A stretch of DNA of 64,000 nt, taken from assembly GCA_016703535.1 (NCBI GenBank), contig JADJBV010000001.1, forward strand, positions 5,570,001 through 5,634,000, written 5' to 3'. Within the stretch, counting starts at the first letter, position 1; the number at the start of each line of letters is the position of its first letter. This document shows positions 1 through 8,532 of this stretch, piece after piece. Source of the DNA: Deltaproteobacteria bacterium (GTDB taxonomy: Bacteria; Myxococcota; Kuafuiibacteriia; Kuafuiibacteriales; Kuafuiibacteriaceae). The notes under the pieces were generated by a model. The model saw only the letters and a program-made list of their open reading frames with translations, was not told the origin of the DNA and ran no database searches. A program made the position numbers and the translations under genes.

Positions 1-2
1 GC

Positions 3-1361
3 ATGCAGGCCGCCTTCCTGCAAATCGGCCTGGATCGGGCCGCGTTCCTCCACGCCGACGACATCGCCTTGCCCGGTGAAGGCGCCGACGTCGACGACCT
101 GGAGCTGGAGGTCGGCGAACGGGCTCCCCGGGCGGATCGGCCGTCGATCGGCCAACTCCTCCGAGAGGGTCAAGAGCTCCTGGTCCAAGTGGCCAAGGCG
201 CCCCTCGGCACCAAAGGCGCCCGGGTCACCAACTACGTCTCTTTGCCGGGCCGCTACGTGGTCTACATGCCGACGGTCCCCAAGATCGGCGTGTCCCGGC
301 GGATCGGCGACGAGGCCGAACGGGAGCGACTGAAAAAGATCGTCGAGACCCACCGGCAAGCGAACGAAGGTGGCTTCATCGTGCGCACGGTCTGCGCCGG
401 CTTGGACGAGGAGATCATCGCCCGGGACATGGCCTTCGTGCGCTCCTTGTGGGCCGAGATCGCGGGCAAGGCCAAGGGCGCCGCGCCCGGCACCTTGCTC
501 TACGCCGACGTCGACCTCGTCCTGCGCGCCGCCCGGGATCTCTTCGGCGACGAGGTGGAGCGAGTCCTGATCGACAGCCCCACCGAGCGGGATCGGATCA
601 AAGCCTTGCTCGAGAAGAGCGCACCTCACCTAGCGGCGAGGGTGCAGCTCTACGAAGGGCGGGCGCCCTTGTTCGAGGCCCACGGCCTGGAGCAAGAGCT
701 GGAGCGGGCCTTGTCCCGGACCATCGAGCTCAAGAGCGGCGGCTCCATCGTCATCGACGAGGCCGAGGCCTTGACGGCCATCGACGTGAACACGGGCAGC
801 TTCGTCGGCTCCAAGGATCTCGAGGCGACCTTGCTGAAGACCAACCTGGAAGCGGCCCTGACGGTGGCTCGGCAAGTCAGGTTGCGGAACCTGGGCGGGA
901 TCATCATCGTCGACTTCATCGATCTTTCGAGCCCGGAGAACCGGGTGAAGGTCCACACCGCCTTCGTGGAGGCCTTGACCAAGGACCGGGCCAAGACCAA
1001 CGCCCTCCCCATCAGCGAGTTCGGCTTGGTGGAGATGACCCGGCGTCGGGTGCGGCCGTCGTTGGGCAAGACGCTCACCGAAGCCTGCCCGTACTGCGAG
1101 GGCCGAGGTCGGGTCCGCTCGCGGCGGACGGTGTGTCAGGACATCCTGCGAGAGATCGAACAGCAGGCCCGGACCCAACCCCACGGCGACGTCTTGGTCT
1201 CGGCGATGCCGGCGGTGGCGGCGATGTTGACCACCGACGATCGGGGTCGGATCGAGGCCTTGGAGGAGAAGTTGGGCCGACCGATCGTGGTCGAGGCCCG
1301 GGGTGAGCTCCACCAGGAGGTCTACGAGGTGTGCGTGCGCACCAAGAGCGTGTTGCCATGA
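3..1361 (+). CDS. rng: Ribonuclease G/E, 5'-truncated by the window edge
   Basis: This is the S1-type RNA-binding plus catalytic core of an RNase E/G family endoribonuclease, which cuts single-stranded RNA and matures rRNA and mRNA in the cytoplasm. The visible 452 residues begin inside the S1 domain (QAAFLQIGLDRAAFL), so roughly the first 35-40 residues lie before the window and the ATG at position 3 is an internal Met. The catalytic aspartates are in the motifs AIDVNTGSF (about residue 262) and IIIVDFIDL (about 302). The zinc-link cysteines CPYC sit at about residue 363. There is no long C-terminal scaffold, so the length fits RNase G rather than RNase E. The stop overlaps the next ATG by four bases (ATGA), which suggests translational coupling. 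Confidence 0.95.
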   Translation: MQAAFLQIGLDRAAFLHADDIALPGEGADVDDLELEVGERAPRADRPSIGQLLREGQELLVQVAKAPLGTKGARVTNYVSLPGRYVVYMPTVPKIGVSRRIGDEAERERLKKIVETHRQANEGGFIVRTVCAGLDEEIIARDMAFVRSLWAEIAGKAKGAAPGTLLYADVDLVLRAARDLFGDEVERVLIDSPTERDRIKALLEKSAPHLAARVQLYEGRAPLFEAHGLEQELERALSRTIELKSGGSIVIDEAEALTAIDVNTGSFVGSKDLEATLLKTNLEAALTVARQVRLRNLGGIIIVDFIDLSSPENRVKVHTAFVEALTKDRAKTNALPISEFGLVEMTRRRVRPSLGKTLTEACPYCEGRGRVRSRRTVCQDILREIEQQARTQPHGDVLVSAMPAVAAMLTTDDRGRIEALEEKLGRPIVVEARGELHQEVYEVCVRTKSVLP

Positions 1362-3448
1362 AGTTGCGGTTCGGCCTGGCCGTGTGCCTCGCGCTGTTGG
1401 CGGCCGACGTCGCCACCGCGGCGCCCGCCTACCGGACCCGGGCGATCGTCATGCCCGGGAGCGGTTATTTGGTCGCGGACGGCACCTCGGTGGTGACCCT
1501 CGAGGTCTTGATCGACGTCAAAAAAGGCGCGCCCGCCCCGAAAAAAGCGGTGGTCGCGGCCGAAGCGGGTGAGGTCTTGGCCACCAAGATCAACGGCCCG
1601 GGTCGGCTGTTGATCTTCTACAAGATGCCGCCTCGACGGGACGCCGGACGGATCGGCCTGACCATCAAGCTCGAAGATCCCTCGGGAGGTGAGGTTGAGG
1701 AGAGCTTCTCGCTGAGCATCGAGGAGCCCAAGGCGCCGTCGGTGGAGCTGTTGGTGACCCCCGAACTCTTGCGGGCCGACACGCCCGAGACCATCAAGGT
1801 CGCGGCCAGCGTCAAGGGCAACAACCTGGAAGGCCTGCGGATCGCGACCGATCGTGGAACCTTGGCCCCGACCGACACCACCGGCGACACCAAACAGCTC
1901 TATCGAGAGACCAGCGTCGAGGCCAAAGGGTTCCCGCCAGACGCCCCGAGTTATCTCCTGTTTTTGGCGGCCGCGTCCTCGTTGCGCGGTTATGCCGGGG
2001 CGACTGGGGGCGCGTCGGTGATGGCGCCCATTCGTTTGAGCGTGGAGATCGCGCCGGGCACCGAGTTGGTGGTGGAGGGCGCCGAAAGTCCCCCGGCCCC
2101 GGTGCCGGCCCCCGCCGACGGCCGCACGGTGATGGAAGGCGTGGAGGTCCGCTACGGCGCCCGGGTCCGGGCCTTCCAGAAGAAGGGTCGCAGCAAGAGT
2201 GAACTTTCGGTGGTGATCCCGACCGGACAAGTGCCGACGGGTTTGGCCATCGGCATCCCGGGCCAGACCAGCGCCGACTCGGGCATCGGGCCTTCGATCA
2301 TGGTCGCGATCCCGCCTTCACCGGTCGGCGGCAAGGTGTTTTGGCCGGAGATCACCGTTGAAGGCGCGCCGGTGATCGACACCTTGACCCTCTCCGAGCG
2401 GGTGAAGGTTTTGGTGATCAAGCGGCCGGGGGAGCCGAAGGACATCAAGGTGCTCCTCGACGACCAGCCCGCGGGGACCATCAACTTCGACGCGGGCCGA
2501 GGCACCTCGATCGAGGCCAAGTCCGTGCCGGTCGAGCGGGACGAGCGGGCCGCGGCCTTGATCTCGGTGAAGGACGGCAACGGCTCGTACAGCGACTTCC
2601 CTGAACCTCGGGTGCGAATGCAACCCGGCGGTGAGGTCCCGTTCAAGCGGATCGCGGTCGGCAAATATCGGGTTAGCTTGCCGCCTTCGACCCCGGGCGC
2701 GACCGGCAGCAAGCTGGAGTTGACCGCCGAGATCCCGCCGCCGCCAGTGGTCGCGGGAGATCCGCTCGAGTACATCGACGATCAGCTCAGCCTCAAGCTT
2801 TCGGGTCCACCCCCGGCCCTGCGCACCCAGGAGCCACCGCCACCGCCGCCGCCGCCCAGCGATTCGGGCGATGCGGGTGGGGGGAGTGTGGTCGTCGAGC
2901 GGCCCAGCGCGCCGGGCAAGTCGGCGGTGGGTTTGTCGGCGTATGTCTTCGCGGGCCGCAGCTTCAGCAAGCTCCTCAGCTTCGGCTTGGGCCTGGGCGC
3001 CGATTATCGGCCCCCGGTGCTCGATGGCCGCCTTTCGGTTCGGGGTGGCTTGGAGTTCGCTCGGGGCAGCAGCTCGGGCCAGGTCGCCCTGGACGCCGGC
3101 CCATCCGAGGCCACCGCCACCGTCGGCGGTCTGTTGATCCCGATCGAAGTTGGCTACGTGTTGGTCGGCGATCGGAGCTTCGAGCTGTTGGCGCTTTTGG
3201 GCGCGGTGCTCCGCTACGAGGCCGGCGCCTTGGAGGTCGGGGGCGACAACGCCGGGGGCGGCAGCCGCTTCGGCTTTGGCCTGCGGGCCGGGGCGGAAGG
3301 TGGCCTACGTTTTGGCGCCGGAAGCCTGGTGTTGCGGCTCGGCGTGGACGGCCTCTTGACCAGCGCCAAGGGCCTGGGCCCCCAAGAGGGCTTCGATGAA
3401 TCGTTGTTTGCCCTCCGGGGTGACCTGGGTTTCCGCTGGTGGTTCTGA
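1358..3448 (+). CDS. Secreted Ig-like repeat protein with C-terminal barrel-like domain
   Basis: Unknown function. The 696-residue product starts at the ATG that overlaps the rng stop; this start gives a clean signal peptide (MKLRFGLAVCLALLAADVATA). Residues about 25-470 look like several beta-rich Ig-like or invasin-like segments (for example a repeat beginning with YLVADGTSVVTLEVLI, typical of Big_1-type domains). A proline-rich linker at about residue 495 separates these from a glycine-rich C-terminal region (about 530-696) of alternating hydrophobic and polar residues that ends in the aromatic triplet WWF, as outer-membrane barrels do. The inference is an outer-membrane anchored protein with a periplasmic or surface Ig-like stalk. 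It lies 49 bases upstream of an Omp85 gene. Family assignment of each repeat would need a profile search. Confidence 0.8.
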   Translation: MKLRFGLAVCLALLAADVATAAPAYRTRAIVMPGSGYLVADGTSVVTLEVLIDVKKGAPAPKKAVVAAEAGEVLATKINGPGRLLIFYKMPPRRDAGRIGLTIKLEDPSGGEVEESFSLSIEEPKAPSVELLVTPELLRADTPETIKVAASVKGNNLEGLRIATDRGTLAPTDTTGDTKQLYRETSVEAKGFPPDAPSYLLFLAAASSLRGYAGATGGASVMAPIRLSVEIAPGTELVVEGAESPPAPVPAPADGRTVMEGVEVRYGARVRAFQKKGRSKSELSVVIPTGQVPTGLAIGIPGQTSADSGIGPSIMVAIPPSPVGGKVFWPEITVEGAPVIDTLTLSERVKVLVIKRPGEPKDIKVLLDDQPAGTINFDAGRGTSIEAKSVPVERDERAAALISVKDGNGSYSDFPEPRVRMQPGGEVPFKRIAVGKYRVSLPPSTPGATGSKLELTAEIPPPPVVAGDPLEYIDDQLSLKLSGPPPALRTQEPPPPPPPPSDSGDAGGGSVVVERPSAPGKSAVGLSAYVFAGRSFSKLLSFGLGLGADYRPPVLDGRLSVRGGLEFARGSSSGQVALDAGPSEATATVGGLLIPIEVGYVLVGDRSFELLALLGAVLRYEAGALEVGGDNAGGGSRFGFGLRAGAEGGLRFGAGSLVLRLGVDGLLTSAKGLGPQEGFDESLFALRGDLGFRWWF

Positions 3449-3461
3449 GCTTTGGATGGAC

Positions 3462-3474
3462 CCGGCCCCGCCGG
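3462..3474. terminator. Short GC hairpin between envelope genes
   Basis: Perfect 5-bp stem CCGGC/GCCGG with loop CCC in the 49-base gap after the Ig-like protein gene. No U-run follows, so it is at most a weak transcription or RNA-stability element. Confidence 0.2.
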
Positions 3475-3497
3475 CGTCCCAATGATGGGAGAGCAGG

Positions 3498-4934
3498 ATG
3501 AAACGCCGACCGACGGCCGTCTCGTTGGGCCTGTTGCTCTTCCTGGTGAGCCCGGCCCGGGGCGCACCCGTCACCTCCACTGGCACGGTGGCCACCAGCA
3601 GCCCTGGCCTGGGGTTGAGCGAAATTGAGGTTGAAGGAGACGACCCCTTCGTGGAGGTCGAGGTCGTCGAGCCGGAAGGGCCGCCCCCCGACCAGCGAGC
3701 CCTGTTCATCGAGGCCATCGAGGTCTTGGGCAACGAAAAGACCGATCGGCAAGTGATCTTGCGCCGCCTTTTGGTGGCCGCCGGCGACCTGGTCGACGAC
3801 ACCGAAATTGAAGCCTCTCGCTTGCGCCTGCTCAACACCGGCTTCTTCAAGTCGGTGGAGTTCAGCCTGCGGCGCGGCTCGAGCCGAGGGCGGGTGCTCC
3901 TGGTGGTGGAGGTCAAGGAGCGCAACACCATCCTGATCGACGAGTTGTATTACGGCTTCTCCTCGGTCGCGCCGGTCTTCGGAGGCATCGGCCTGATGGA
4001 GAGCAACTTCTTGGGACGCGGCGTCACCGTCGGCGGCGCCTTCGTGATCGGCAAAGATCGACGCGCCGTGGAGCTGCGCACCTTCGTCCCAGATCTCTCG
4101 AACACCCCGCTGCAGCTGACCGGCTCGATGATCCTGCTGAAGGGCGCCGAGCTGATCGACGACCAACAGACCTTGGGCCCCCAGCTGGACTACCAACGTT
4201 TGGGTGGGACCTTGGGCTTTGGCTACGGCGTGGCCCCGGCCCAGCGAATATCTTTAGTATATCGTCTGGAGTCGGTCCGGGCCGAACGTTTGCCCAACCT
4301 GGACCCGGCGGTGTTGCGGCGGGCCCCGTCCATTCAGTTCGACGAGTCGGTGGTCAGCACCATCACCGCCGCCTACGAGCTGGACACCCGCGACGATCCC
4401 TTTGTCCCCACCCAAGGCACGCGCCTGGCGCTGGCGGTCGAGGTCGGTAGTTCACTCCTCGGTTCGGCCTACGAGTTCTCCAAATATACTGGAGAGATTC
4501 AGCAGGCCCTCTCCCTCTTCGGCGACCACAGCCTCAACCTGCGCCTCCTCGGCGGGATGATCCAAGGCAACGCGCCCTTCTTCGATCAGTTTTTCCTCCG
4601 GGACTTTGCCTACTTCACCTTCAACCGCTCGGCCTTGCCGCGGAACGTGCAGCTGAACTTCGGCGAGTCCAACGACTACGACGACCTCTTGGTCAGCGCC
4701 GGCGCCGAATATTCGATCCCGATCCTGGAAGGCGAAGACTGGTTGTACCGGACCTTCGTCTACGGCGGGGTCGACCTGTCGGCCACTGCCTCTTTGGACG
4801 AGCTCCAAGAAGATCCCACCGGCCGAGGCACCAGCGGGCGGGTGCCCCTCTCCTTCGACGTCGGGCTGAAGTTCGACACCTTCGTGGGCAACTTCACCCT
4901 CTCCTTCTCCTACCTGATCGACCTGGTGCTCTGA
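3498..4934 (+). CDS. Short Omp85-family outer-membrane protein (one POTRA plus barrel)
   Basis: The family inserts or transports proteins or lipids at the outer membrane. The start is fixed by a Shine-Dalgarno (GGGAG... AGCAGG) just before the ATG, giving a signal peptide over residues 1-23. One POTRA-like domain is visible at about 71-147 (IEAIEVLGNEKTDRQVILRR, then LNTGFFKSVEF), followed by a region typical of the Omp85 barrel: NFLGRG at about 173, TRDDPFVPTQGTRL at about 298, and a barrel-like C-terminal strand. BamA has five POTRAs and TamA three, so this 478-residue protein is a reduced relative and is unlikely to be the main BamA. A very AT-rich stretch (4247-4262) with rare codons lies in the barrel. 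Four bases separate it from the next gene, so they are probably co-transcribed. Confidence 0.88.
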   Translation: MKRRPTAVSLGLLLFLVSPARGAPVTSTGTVATSSPGLGLSEIEVEGDDPFVEVEVVEPEGPPPDQRALFIEAIEVLGNEKTDRQVILRRLLVAAGDLVDDTEIEASRLRLLNTGFFKSVEFSLRRGSSRGRVLLVVEVKERNTILIDELYYGFSSVAPVFGGIGLMESNFLGRGVTVGGAFVIGKDRRAVELRTFVPDLSNTPLQLTGSMILLKGAELIDDQQTLGPQLDYQRLGGTLGFGYGVAPAQRISLVYRLESVRAERLPNLDPAVLRRAPSIQFDESVVSTITAAYELDTRDDPFVPTQGTRLALAVEVGSSLLGSAYEFSKYTGEIQQALSLFGDHSLNLRLLGGMIQGNAPFFDQFFLRDFAYFTFNRSALPRNVQLNFGESNDYDDLLVSAGAEYSIPILEGEDWLYRTFVYGGVDLSATASLDELQEDPTGRGTSGRVPLSFDVGLKFDTFVGNFTLSFSYLIDLVL

Positions 4935-4937
4935 GCG

Positions 4938-5588
4938 ATGACCTCCTTGCGCGCCAGCCTGGGGTGGGTGGTGGGGCTCTTGGCCCTCGCCCCCTCCGCC
5001 TGGGCGCAGGAAGAGCCCGCCCCGTTGGCCGTGAAGTTGGGGGTCGACGTCAACCAGGTGGTCACCGCCGAGCTGAACGTGACCAGCTCCTTCACCGAAC
5101 AGTTCCGCAAGAAGTTGGGCGGGGGCCTCACCAGCCGGGTCCTGATCGAGGTGGTGCTGCAAGACGCCAACGGCAATGACCTTTCGGTCCGGGTCCGGAG
5201 TTGCCAGCTCCGCCTCGACGTCTGGGACGACCTCTACTACGTGGGCGTTCGGGATGGCTCCCGCCAACGGCGCGGCACCTTCGCCTCGGTCGACGAGGCC
5301 TTGGCCGCCTGTGGTGCGGTCAGCGACTTTCAGCTGGTAGACTTGGAGTTGCTCGGCTCCGGCGCGAGCTACCGAGTCCTGGTGAACGTCGCCCTCAACC
5401 CCGTCTCCCCCGAGCTCCTCGAGCGGACCCGGGAGTTCATGTCCAACCCTCGGGGCAGCGCCGGCGGCCGACCCCGGGCCTTCTTCGGCGCGGTGGCCCG
5501 GCTCTTTCGTTCGGACGCGGCGGCCGGCGGCGAGACCTTCGCCTTCAAGAGTGGCCTGGTGAAGCGCCCCCAACGAGGCGCCCGGTGA
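4938..5588 (+). CDS. DUF4390-like periplasmic protein
   Basis: The 216-residue product has a signal peptide ending SAWAQ at about residue 24 and no membrane segment afterwards, so it is predicted to be periplasmic. It has the general pattern of DUF4390 proteins: an N-terminal strand pair, a conserved stretch around CQLRLDVWDDLYYVGV (about 92-107), and a late segment ending in a proline-marked helix (NPVSPELLERTREFM, about 154-168). In Betaproteobacteria and related groups DUF4390 genes sit directly before an NtrY-type kinase gene. Here the stop overlaps the GTG of such a kinase by four bases (GTGA). The context suggests a periplasmic partner of the kinase sensor domain. The DUF4390 assignment is by pattern and context, not by search. 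Confidence 0.8.
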   Translation: MTSLRASLGWVVGLLALAPSAWAQEEPAPLAVKLGVDVNQVVTAELNVTSSFTEQFRKKLGGGLTSRVLIEVVLQDANGNDLSVRVRSCQLRLDVWDDLYYVGVRDGSRQRRGTFASVDEALAACGAVSDFQLVDLELLGSGASYRVLVNVALNPVSPELLERTREFMSNPRGSAGGRPRAFFGAVARLFRSDAAAGGETFAFKSGLVKRPQRGAR

Positions 5589-7207
5589 AGCCGATCTCCC
5601 GCTTCGAGCGCCGGATCATCATCGCCATCTTCTTGGCGGCGATCACCCCCTTCGGCATCTCCTTGGCCTTCATCCCGCAGATCATCGAGTCCAAGTTGGC
5701 CTTGTCGATGCACGACGAGGTCCGCCAGCAGCTGGAGAGTGCCGCGGTCTTCTACAAGGAGTTCTTCGACGCGAAGAAGCGAGAGTACGCGGCCCGGGCC
5801 GAGACGATGTCCCGGGATCCGGTCTTGATTCGGGCCGCCAGCTTGGGTGAGGCCGAAGACGTCAAGGCTCGCCTCGAGCAGCTGCTGGCCGACAACCAAG
5901 AGCTGCGGGCGGTCCGAGTCTTCACCCCCGATGGCGACGTCCTGGTGGAGCTCGACGGCCCTCCGGAACGACAGGGCCCCGACTTCGCGCCCAAGACCAT
6001 CGCCTTGCCTTTGGGCGTCGGAGAGGCGCCGCGCCTCGAGACGGTCTTCATCCTGCCCAACCACTACCTGCAAGACCGGGCGCGGGCCGAAGAGATCGCC
6101 ATGTTGTACGACGCCTCGCTCCGGACCGAAGAAGATCGGGCCCGCACCTTTTACCTGGCGTACATCACCATCACCGCGGCCTTCGTGTTGTTGGCTTTGG
6201 CGGTCGGTTACCTCCTGGCCCGGGGCGTCACCCGGCGGATCGCCCGGCTGGCCAGCGCCACCGAGCGGGTCGCCAAAGGGGAGTCGGGCTTTACGTTGCC
6301 GGTGGGCGGCAGCGACGAGATCACCGCCCTGACCAAGGGCTTCAACAAGATGATCCAAGAGGTGGCCGAGGCCCGGGATCGGCTGGTCTACCTGGAGAAG
6401 GTCTCGGGTTGGCAAGAGTTCGCTCGACGTTTGGCCCACGAGATCAAGAACCCGCTCACGCCCATCCGCCTGGCGATCCAAGAGCTGCGCCGCCGAGCCC
6501 CCGAAGGTGATCCGCGCTTCAAGCGGCTGGTGGAGGACGCCACCGACGTGGTCGAGGAGGAGATCGGCGCCTTGACCCGGCTGGTGGACGAGTTCTCCCA
6601 GTTCGCCCGCTTGCCCGAGGTGATCCCGAGCCGGGTCGAACTCAAGCCCTACCTGGACGACTTCTTGGGCGCGTACAACAACTTCGCGCCCGAGGCCAAG
6701 GTGACCCTCGAGTTGCCCGAGCAGCCGGTGCAGGCCGCTTTGGATCGGGTCCTGATGCGGCGGGTCTTGGCCAACCTAGTGACCAACGGGATCCAAGCCG
6801 CCGGCAAGGGCAAGGCGGAGCTGTTGATCCGCTGCGCCCTGTCACCCAACGGAGCGATCGAGCTGCGGGTCGAAGACAATGGCCCCGGTGTGCCGCCGGA
6901 ATCGGCGGAGAAGATCTTCGAGCCCTACTTCACCACCAAGGCCGAGGGCACCGGGCTGGGCCTGGCGATCGTCAAGAAGATCATCCTCCAGCATGGTGGA
7001 TCGATCCTGCTTCGGCGTTCGAACCTCGGGGGCGCCTGTTTCGTGATCCAGCTGCCGCCGATGCCCGCCAACATGCCGGTCGAAGAGGAGTCAGGGAGCC
7101 ACCAGCTGGCGCAGATCGTGGCGGCGGTCCGGGATCCCGACCCTTTGCCCCAAGACCGGGCGTCGGGCTCCGGGAGCTCCGGTCGTACGCCGCCGTCTGG
7201 CGCCTAG
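5585..7207 (+). CDS. NtrY-like membrane histidine kinase
   Basis: Sensor kinase of 540 residues starting at the GTG overlapping the previous stop. There is a membrane segment at about 10-31, a periplasmic sensor region to about 188, and a second membrane segment at 190-212 followed by HAMP (about 213-265). The H-box is HEIKNPLTPIR with phospho-acceptor His285, the NtrY/nitrogen-type signature. The HATPase has the N-box (NLVTNGIQAAG, about 395), G1 (DNGPGVP, about 431) and G2 (GTGLGLAIV, about 457). The last ~50 residues are a disordered Pro/Ser-rich tail. No NtrX-like response regulator follows, which is unusual for this family, so it looks like an orphan kinase coupled instead to the DUF4390-like protein. 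Confidence 0.93.
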   Translation: MKPISRFERRIIIAIFLAAITPFGISLAFIPQIIESKLALSMHDEVRQQLESAAVFYKEFFDAKKREYAARAETMSRDPVLIRAASLGEAEDVKARLEQLLADNQELRAVRVFTPDGDVLVELDGPPERQGPDFAPKTIALPLGVGEAPRLETVFILPNHYLQDRARAEEIAMLYDASLRTEEDRARTFYLAYITITAAFVLLALAVGYLLARGVTRRIARLASATERVAKGESGFTLPVGGSDEITALTKGFNKMIQEVAEARDRLVYLEKVSGWQEFARRLAHEIKNPLTPIRLAIQELRRRAPEGDPRFKRLVEDATDVVEEEIGALTRLVDEFSQFARLPEVIPSRVELKPYLDDFLGAYNNFAPEAKVTLELPEQPVQAALDRVLMRRVLANLVTNGIQAAGKGKAELLIRCALSPNGAIELRVEDNGPGVPPESAEKIFEPYFTTKAEGTGLGLAIVKKIILQHGGSILLRRSNLGGACFVIQLPPMPANMPVEEESGSHQLAQIVAAVRDPDPLPQDRASGSGSSGRTPPSGA

Positions 7208-7227
7208 AGGAACGGGCCCGGTTGCGC

Positions 7228-7233
7228 TAGCCT
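7228..7233 (+). promoter_or_regulatory. -10-like hexamer TAGCCT, start-proximal
   Basis: TAGCCT lies 8 bases before the TTG start of the TPR lipoprotein gene, with no Shine-Dalgarno between. A transcript from it would begin at or next to the start codon. It is part of a recurring pattern in this window. Confidence 0.35.
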
Positions 7234-7241
7234 CGGCCCGC

Positions 7242-8201
7242 TTGCGGATCTTCGTCGCCTCCACCCTGGTCACCCTGCTCGCCTGCGCGAGCCAACCGCC
7301 CCCGGCACCCGCCAAAGAACCGGCTGCGGCTCGCCCCCCGCGCCGCCCCGGCGGCGGCCCCGGCGGAGGAGGCCCGGGACAACGAGAGCTGGAGGAGGCC
7401 ATCACCTTCGCCAAGGCCGACAACCTGGACGGCGCCATCGAACGTTGCCAAGCCGCGACCGGCAAGAACCCCCAGCTGGAGCAGGCCTACTTGCTCTGGG
7501 GCAGCTCCTGCGCCCTCAAAGAAGACTCGGCCTGCGAACGAGGCGCCTACGCGGCGGGCCTGCGGGCCTTGCCCAACTCGGCGGCGCTCCACAAAGAGCA
7601 AGGCTTTTTGGAGCTGCGCGAAGGCCACTATGACGCGGCGGTGGAGGCCTATGAGGCGGCCCAAAAGTTGGGCAGCGCGGTGGAACCCGAGACCTTGGCC
7701 GACCTGGCCTACGCCTATGCCCTGGCCCGCCGCTCGGAGGACGCCAGCAAGACCGCCGATCAAGCGGTGGCCGCCGACCCCCGCTGCTTTCACTGCGCGA
7801 TGATGCAAGGTGAGGTACGGCTGATGAAACAAGACGCGGCCGGCGCCATCGAGAGCTTTCAGGCCGCGTCCCAGCTGGACCCCAAAAGCACCGACGCCCA
7901 GATCAACCTGGCCAAGTCTTTTTTCTTGGCCGGCCGCTACGCCGACGCTCGGCCGATCTACGAACAGCTGGTCGCCGCCGATCCGGACAACGCGCGCTTT
8001 CGGGTGCAAGCCGCCCAAGTGGCGATGGCCGAAAAACAATACGCTCCGGCGATCGCCCACCTGAAGAAGGTGGCCGAGGCCAACCCAGACGAAAGCCGCC
8101 TGCTCGAGATGTTGCTCGAGGCCCAAGAGAAGGGCGGCGACAAAAAGGGCGCTGCCGAAACGAAGAAGCGCCTGCAAGCGCTGAAGGGAAAGAAGAGATG
8201 A
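7242..8201 (+). CDS. TPR-repeat lipoprotein
   Basis: Predicted outer- or inner-membrane lipoprotein: a TTG start gives a short signal with lipobox LLAC (Cys about residue 14), then a Pro/Gly-rich linker (about 20-45). The remainder to residue 319 is a tandem array of about seven tetratricopeptide repeats, recognisable by recurrent A-x-x-x-Y/F and P positions such as YDAAVEAYEAAQKLG and QINLAKSFFLAGRYADARPI. TPRs usually scaffold protein assemblies, and the partner is not identified. The gene has its own start-proximal -10-like hexamer, and its stop overlaps the following ATG, so it is coupled to the DUF3467 gene. Confidence 0.88.
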   Translation: MRIFVASTLVTLLACASQPPPAPAKEPAAARPPRRPGGGPGGGGPGQRELEEAITFAKADNLDGAIERCQAATGKNPQLEQAYLLWGSSCALKEDSACERGAYAAGLRALPNSAALHKEQGFLELREGHYDAAVEAYEAAQKLGSAVEPETLADLAYAYALARRSEDASKTADQAVAADPRCFHCAMMQGEVRLMKQDAAGAIESFQAASQLDPKSTDAQINLAKSFFLAGRYADARPIYEQLVAADPDNARFRVQAAQVAMAEKQYAPAIAHLKKVAEANPDESRLLEMLLEAQEKGGDKKGAAETKKRLQALKGKKR

Positions 8202-8518
8202 GTGACCCGAAGCAGCCCGCGCCCGGCGCCAACAAGCCCGTTCAAGTGAAGATCGAGCTGGATCCCGAGACCGCCCAAGGCGCCTACGTGAACATGGCCA
8301 TGGTGAACCACAGCGAAACCGAGTTCACGATGGACTTCATCTACGTCCAGCCCCAAGAGCCCAAGGGCAAGGTGCGGGCCCGGATCATCACCAGCCCCAA
8401 ACACCTCAAGCGTTTGCTCTTTGCGCTGCAGGACTCACTGGCGGGTTACGAGCGGAAGTTTGGGGTGATCGATGCCTCGGGTGGCACCCCGCCGCCGGCC
8501 GGCGACTTCTTGAACTGA
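8198..8518 (+). CDS. DUF3467 family protein
   Basis: A small cytosolic protein (106 residues) of the DUF3467 family, recognised by the order VKIELDPETAQGAYVNMAMV, HSETEFTMDFIYVQP and ARIITSPKHLKRLLFALQ. The family is widespread and has no established function; it has no catalytic motif and no membrane segment. The ATG overlaps the stop of the TPR lipoprotein gene, and only 14 bases separate its stop from the convergent gene at 8533. Recognition of the family is firm; a role cannot be given. Confidence 0.9.
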   Translation: MSDPKQPAPGANKPVQVKIELDPETAQGAYVNMAMVNHSETEFTMDFIYVQPQEPKGKVRARIITSPKHLKRLLFALQDSLAGYERKFGVIDASGGTPPPAGDFLN

Positions 8519-8532
8519 ACCGAGGGGCGCGG

